The translations under genes were made by a program, and so were the position numbers. The notes under the pieces were generated by a model. It was not told the DNA's origin and did no database searches. It saw nothing but the letters and a program-made list of their open reading frames with translations. Source: Hamadaea sp. (GTDB lineage: Bacteria; Actinomycetota; Actinomycetes; Mycobacteriales; Micromonosporaceae). Taken from it: 64,000 bases of DNA. Within the stretch, counting starts at the first letter, position 1, and each line of letters starts with the position of its first letter. Where the stretch lies: the NCBI RefSeq assembly GCF_013362815.1, contig NZ_JABFVK010000038.1, positions 1 to 64,000 on the forward strand, given 5' to 3'. This document shows positions 60,683 to 64,000 of this stretch, piece by piece.

Positions 60683-61858
60683 GTGACCGAGGTCTTCCTG
60701 CTCGACGCCGTACGCACTCCGTTCGGCCGCTACGGCGGCGCGCTGTCCGGCGTACGCCCCGACGACCTGGCGGCGCACGTCCTGCGGGCGGTCGCCGACC
60801 GCACCGGACTCGACCCGGCGACGGTGGACGAGGTCTACCTCGGCGACGCCAACCAGGCCGGCGAGGACAATCGCAACGTCGCCCGGATGGCCGCCCTGCT
60901 GGCGGGCTGGCCGACGAGCGTACCGGGGACGACGGTGAACCGGCTGTGCGGTTCCGGCCTCGACGCGGCGATGCAGGCGTCGCGCACGATCGCGGTCGGC
61001 GACGCCGAGCTGATCGTGGCCGGTGGCGTCGAGGCGATGAGCCGGGCACCGTGGGTGATGCTCAAGCCGGGCAAGGGTTTCCCGCAGGGACACGAGACGT
61101 TGCACTCGACGACGCTGGGCTGGCGGATGGTGAATCCGGCGATGCCACCACAGTGGACGGTGTCGCTGGGCGAGAGCACCGAGCTGCTCGGGGAGAAGTT
61201 CCAGATCGGCCGGGCCGAGCAGGACGCCTTCGCGCTCCGGAGCCACCGGGCGGCCGACCGCGCTTGGAACGCAGGGTTCTACGCCGACCACGTCGTGCCG
61301 GTTCCCGGCGTCGCCCTGGAACGCGACGAAGGCATCCGCCCCGACACGACGCCGGAGGCGCTGGCCAAGCTCAAGCCGGTGTTCCGCGCGGACGGAACGG
61401 TGACGGCCGGCAACGCGTCTCCGCTCAACGACGGCGCATCCGCCGTCCTCTTAGGCACGCAAGTGGCGGCCGACCGGCTCGGGGTCACTCCCCTCGCCCG
61501 GATCGCCGGGCGCGGAGCGGCCGCCGTCGACCCCGACGTGTTCGGCATCGGGCCGGTCGAGGCGGCCGAGACCGCCTTGCGCCGGGCCGGCATCGGCTGG
61601 TCCGACGTCAAGGCGGTCGAGCTGAACGAGGCGTTCGCCGCTCAGTCGCTGGCCTGCCTGGCCAGCTGGCGGGAGCTCGACCCGGCGATCGTCAACGTCA
61701 ACGGCGGCGCGATCGCCATCGGCCATCCCCTGGGCGCGTCCGGCGGACGCATCCTGGGGCAGCTGGCCTACGAACTGAAGCGGCAGGGCGGCGGCTACGG
61801 CCTGGCCGCCATCTGCATCGGCGTCGGCCAAGGCCTAGCCGTAGTCCTCCAGGCCTGA
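60683..61858 (+). CDS. acetyl-CoA acyltransferase (thiolase)
   Basis: A 391-residue thiolase. Nucleophile Cys in TVNRLCGSGLDAAMQA near residue 89, NEAFAAQSLA near 315, His in NGGAIAIGHPLGASGGRI near 348, and CIGVGQGLAVVL near 380 with the second active-site Cys. The profile resembles beta-ketoadipyl-CoA thiolase (PcaF) and degradative thiolases; no other aromatic or beta-oxidation genes are adjacent. GTG start with TACGCT 7 bases upstream. Its end is tandemly duplicated. Confidence 0.92.
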   Translation: MTEVFLLDAVRTPFGRYGGALSGVRPDDLAAHVLRAVADRTGLDPATVDEVYLGDANQAGEDNRNVARMAALLAGWPTSVPGTTVNRLCGSGLDAAMQASRTIAVGDAELIVAGGVEAMSRAPWVMLKPGKGFPQGHETLHSTTLGWRMVNPAMPPQWTVSLGESTELLGEKFQIGRAEQDAFALRSHRAADRAWNAGFYADHVVPVPGVALERDEGIRPDTTPEALAKLKPVFRADGTVTAGNASPLNDGASAVLLGTQVAADRLGVTPLARIAGRGAAAVDPDVFGIGPVEAAETALRRAGIGWSDVKAVELNEAFAAQSLACLASWRELDPAIVNVNGGAIAIGHPLGASGGRILGQLAYELKRQGGGYGLAAICIGVGQGLAVVLQA

Positions 61859-61897
61859 CCGCCCCTTGCAGTCCTCCAGGCCTGACCGCCCCTTGCG
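61844..61897. repeat. 27-bp tandem duplication across the thiolase stop codon
   Basis: GTCCTCCAGGCCTGACCGCC followed by CCTTGC occurs at 61844 and again at 61871. The first copy contains the stop codon. The second abuts the 62-bp element at 61899. Confidence 0.85.
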
Positions 61898-61898
61898 C

Positions 61899-61960
61899 GT
61901 TGATCATGAACCTAGGGTCCCGGATGTCCGGCGCGTCGCGCCCTCAACACCCTGATCAAC
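61899..61960 (+). repeat. full copy of the 62-bp intergenic element
   Basis: It starts GTTGATCATGAACCTA, has core TGTCCGGCGCGTCGCGCCCT and ends CTGATCAAC, 62 bases long and in the same orientation as at 33785. A partial extra GGTGATCACC follows at 61971. Located between the convergent thiolase and hydrolase genes. Confidence 0.85.
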
Positions 61961-61989
61961 TCCGCGAGCGGGTGATCACCAGCTGGCGG

Positions 61990-62724
61990 TCAGCCGCGGA
62001 GGAAGTCCACCACGAGCGGGTTGAGCCGCTCGGGGCTCTCCAGGCTAGGCAGGTGCCCGGCCCAGTCGAGCTGCACCCGGTGCGTACCCGGGACCTGCTC
62101 GGCGACGTGATCGGCGATGTTCGAGAACACCTCGAAATCGTGGTCGCCGGAGACGGCGAGCGTACGCGCGCTGATCGCACTGATCTCGAAGGCCTCGTGT
62201 CGCGGGGCGACCTCGTCGGCGTCGATCTGAACCTCGAGGGCGTGCCGCTGCATCGTCGCGACCAGGTCGCGGGTCTCGTCGGTGGCCAGCGGCCCCAACC
62301 AGGTACGCACATTGAGTTCGACAGCGCCGTCGATGTCCCGGGCCTCCAGCAGGGCTTCTTCCTGCTCGTCGAACTCGTCGGCGTCCGGGGTCGACGGGAA
62401 CCCGCGCAGTCCCGCGCACAGCAGCGCGAGCGACGTGACGCGGTCGGGCCAGCGGGCCGCGATCTCGAGCGCGACGCGGCCGCCCATCGAGGAGCCGACC
62501 AGCGAGAACTGATCGATGCCGAGGGAGTCCACCACGGCGATCACATCTTCGGCGTTGTTCCACTCGGCGGTCGGCATCGGCGTCTCGCCGAATCCGCGGA
62601 GGTCGGGCCGGATCTGGGTGAACCCAGGGGCGTCGAAGGACGCCCACATCCGCCGGTCGCAGACCCCGGCGTGGAGCAGGACGACGGCGGGGCCGTCACC
62701 GATGACGTCGTACGAGAGAGTCAT
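61990..62724 (-). CDS. alpha/beta hydrolase
   Basis: A 244-residue hydrolase. VVLLHAGVCDRRMW is the oxyanion region near residue 15, LVGSSMGGRVALEIA the nucleophile elbow near 80, VSGDHDFEVF the acid region and DWAGHLPSLESPERLNPLVVDFL the catalytic His near 225. It resembles 3-oxoadipate enol-lactonase-like esterases but cannot be assigned. AAAGGAA precedes ATG 62724, which overlaps the DUF3626 stop by 4 bp. Confidence 0.87.
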   Translation of the reverse strand: MTLSYDVIGDGPAVVLLHAGVCDRRMWASFDAPGFTQIRPDLRGFGETPMPTAEWNNAEDVIAVVDSLGIDQFSLVGSSMGGRVALEIAARWPDRVTSLALLCAGLRGFPSTPDADEFDEQEEALLEARDIDGAVELNVRTWLGPLATDETRDLVATMQRHALEVQIDADEVAPRHEAFEISAISARTLAVSGDHDFEVFSNIADHVAEQVPGTHRVQLDWAGHLPSLESPERLNPLVVDFLRG

Positions 62725-63746
62725 AGATTCCTTTCGAACGGTCGCCCGAATGCGACCAGGGTGTGCCAAAGATACTTGATCAACTGGAGCACCTCGAGCT
62801 CGGGGCCGAAGTCTGCCCAGCTGGAGGGCGTACGCACGACCGACTGCGCGGCCCGGCCGACGATCTCCGCATCGAAGTAATCCACTCCGTAGAGCGCGCA
62901 GACGTACTCGGCGAACTTCGGCGTCTCCGGCCCGCGGAACTCATCGTCCACATCCGACGGAGACAACGTGAAACCGGTGTGCCACAGCAGTTCAACACCC
63001 GCATCGCTGGCCGCCTTCGCCAACGCGTCGCCGGTCGGCGTACCCCGGAACGACGGGTCGGCGACGATCGCCTCCGCGTCGCGGCCGAGCTCGATCACGC
63101 CGTGCACCTGGGCTTCGATGTAGTCGTCAAGCATCCGCCCGAGCGCCGCCGGATCGAATCGGGCCGCCGGCAGAGCCCGGATCGCTGCGGTCGAGCCACC
63201 CTCGGCGAGGTACGCCGCCAGCACCGGCTCGAACGCGGCCATCGTCCCGATGTGCTCCGGGCCGAGGTGGCTGTCGTGGAAGGTGAACGTGCTCCGGTCG
63301 TTGGCGGCCGGGCGCAACCGCAGGTGGCAGGAGCCGAACCGGGGCGCTGCGCCGTCGGCATACCCGGCGAGGTTGAGCGCGCCGTACTTGGGCCGGTCGG
63401 CCGAGAGCGCCCCGTCTGCGTGGTACGCCGCCCCGAACAGCGACAGCTCCCACCCATCGCGGTCGCCGCCGAGGAAAGCCGTCCGGCTGCCGTTGCTGAT
63501 CCCGGTCTCGTACTGGCTCCGGTAGCGGCCGTCGGCCGCGAGCGCCTCGGCGACGGTGAGACCGGCGGTGAGACCGCTGGTGGCGATCCGATCCGGGTGG
63601 AAGTTCAGCGTGATCCGGCCGTGCTCGCGGACGAGGCCGATGAGCTCGGTCGCGTCCGGCACCGCCGGCAGGCTCGCCCCGGCGGCCGAGGCCACCCGCG
63701 TCACATGGGCCAGAGCAGCGGCGTTGGCCGCGGACAGATCACTCAC
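62721..63746 (-). CDS. DUF3626 family protein
   Basis: A 341-residue protein matching DUF3626: GRITLNFHPDRIATSGLTVAE-like opening (GLTAGLTVAEALAADGRYRSQYETGISNG), then AFLGGDRDGWELSLFGAAYH, RPKYGALNLAGYADGAAPRFGSCHLRLRP and TFTFHDSHLGPEHIGTMAAF. The R-x-K-Y-G-A-L-N-L and HDSH motifs suggest a toxin-like or ADP-ribosylating fold, but no function is established that I know of. GTG start. First gene of a two-gene operon with the hydrolase. Confidence 0.83.
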   Translation of the reverse strand: MSDLSAANAAALAHVTRVASAAGASLPAVPDATELIGLVREHGRITLNFHPDRIATSGLTAGLTVAEALAADGRYRSQYETGISNGSRTAFLGGDRDGWELSLFGAAYHADGALSADRPKYGALNLAGYADGAAPRFGSCHLRLRPAANDRSTFTFHDSHLGPEHIGTMAAFEPVLAAYLAEGGSTAAIRALPAARFDPAALGRMLDDYIEAQVHGVIELGRDAEAIVADPSFRGTPTGDALAKAASDAGVELLWHTGFTLSPSDVDDEFRGPETPKFAEYVCALYGVDYFDAEIVGRAAQSVVRTPSSWADFGPELEVLQLIKYLWHTLVAFGRPFERNL

Positions 63747-63788
63747 GGGCCGAACGACATCACGTCCGTCCGGTCGGATGCAACTCGG

Positions 63789-64000
63789 TTACGCCTGCGG
63801 AGAGCCCACGTTCACATACTTCTTGTTAGCCGCCGCCCAAGCGTCGAGCTTGTCCTGCCGCAGCGCCAGGAAGTAACTCTTCGCCGGTCCGCTGGCCAGG
63901 TTCTCGCCGAGATAGCGGCTGCCGCTGTACGCCCCGGAGCCGGGCAACCCGACCTGCGTGATCGACTGCGGAGTCAAGTTGCGCAACGCGTACGCCAAAG
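63789..64000 (-). CDS. partial protein, C-terminus, possibly LCP (LytR-CpsA-Psr) family
   Basis: Only the last about 70 residues are inside the window: MAYALRNLTPQSITQVGLPGSG, then YLGENLASGPAKSYFLALRQDKLDAWAAANKKYVNVGS. The arrangement, a helix ending ALRNLTPQSI followed by a strand QVGLPG and a closing helix, recalls the end of LCP ligases that attach glycopolymers to the wall. The assignment is tentative because the catalytic part is missing. Confidence 0.45.
   Translation of the reverse strand, partial: LAYALRNLTPQSITQVGLPGSGAYSGSRYLGENLASGPAKSYFLALRQDKLDAWAAANKKYVNVGSPQA

Overview
The window is high-GC DNA, roughly 70% by eye, with GTG/ATG starts, many 4-bp ATGA/GTGA gene overlaps and typical actinomycete families: XRE/DUF5753 with DUF397, MacRS, DivIVA, DUF6158, DUF6232, DUF3626, a CvnD-like GTPase and 10-methyl fatty acid genes. 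This points to a filamentous actinomycete, most likely Micromonosporaceae. That placement is inferred from gene content and style, not from a marker gene. It reads as ordinary chromosome: no rRNA, tRNA, CRISPR, prophage, insertion sequence or large biosynthetic cluster was seen. The last gene is cut by the window edge.

Layout. 0.2-5 kb: DinB-like protein, Tex, and the MacS/MacR two-component pair. 5-9.6 kb: an ABC exporter operon (two ATPases and a 1033-residue FtsX permease). 9.6-13 kb: aldehyde dehydrogenase and argS. 13.4-18.4 kb: a regulatory and nucleic-acid cluster (DUF6232, XRE/DUF5753, two DUF397 proteins, ADP-ribosylglycohydrolase, KptA, endonuclease V, VOC protein, DivIVA-like protein). 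18.4-24.2 kb, minus strand: two membrane glycosyltransferases behind tmsA-tmsB. 24.7-30.7 kb: a lipoprotein/adaptor/ATPase/permease operon divergent from an OmpR-type two-component system. 30.8-40.6 kb: mostly housekeeping and metabolic single genes (S51 peptidase, CvnD-like GTPase, lpd, aldo/keto reductase, SDR, phosphodiesterase, EamA, hydrolase, TPR). 40.7-44.9 kb: a secreted GH20 plus GH2 operon for chitin and chitosan oligomers. 45-55 kb: SDR/EXPERA pair, membrane-GNAT fusion, LuxR regulator, secreted Asp-box propeller, NmrA-SnoaL fusion, secreted PLD, and an FAD/GcvT demethylating oxidoreductase. 55-64 kb: small hypotheticals, a GH63-like hydrolase, a GGDEF-EAL membrane protein, thiolase, an alpha/beta hydrolase with DUF3626, and a partial LCP-like protein.

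Three patterns recur across the window. First, two families of dispersed intergenic palindromes: an about 62-bp element with GATCATGAAC ends and an asymmetric GGCGTGTCGCG core, and long perfect hairpins that open with GATCAGGG. Second, many genes have a TANNNT hexamer 6-8 bases before the start codon, the signature of leaderless transcripts. Third, the palindrome CGTACG is strongly over-used inside genes, bringing in the rare codons GTA and CGT.
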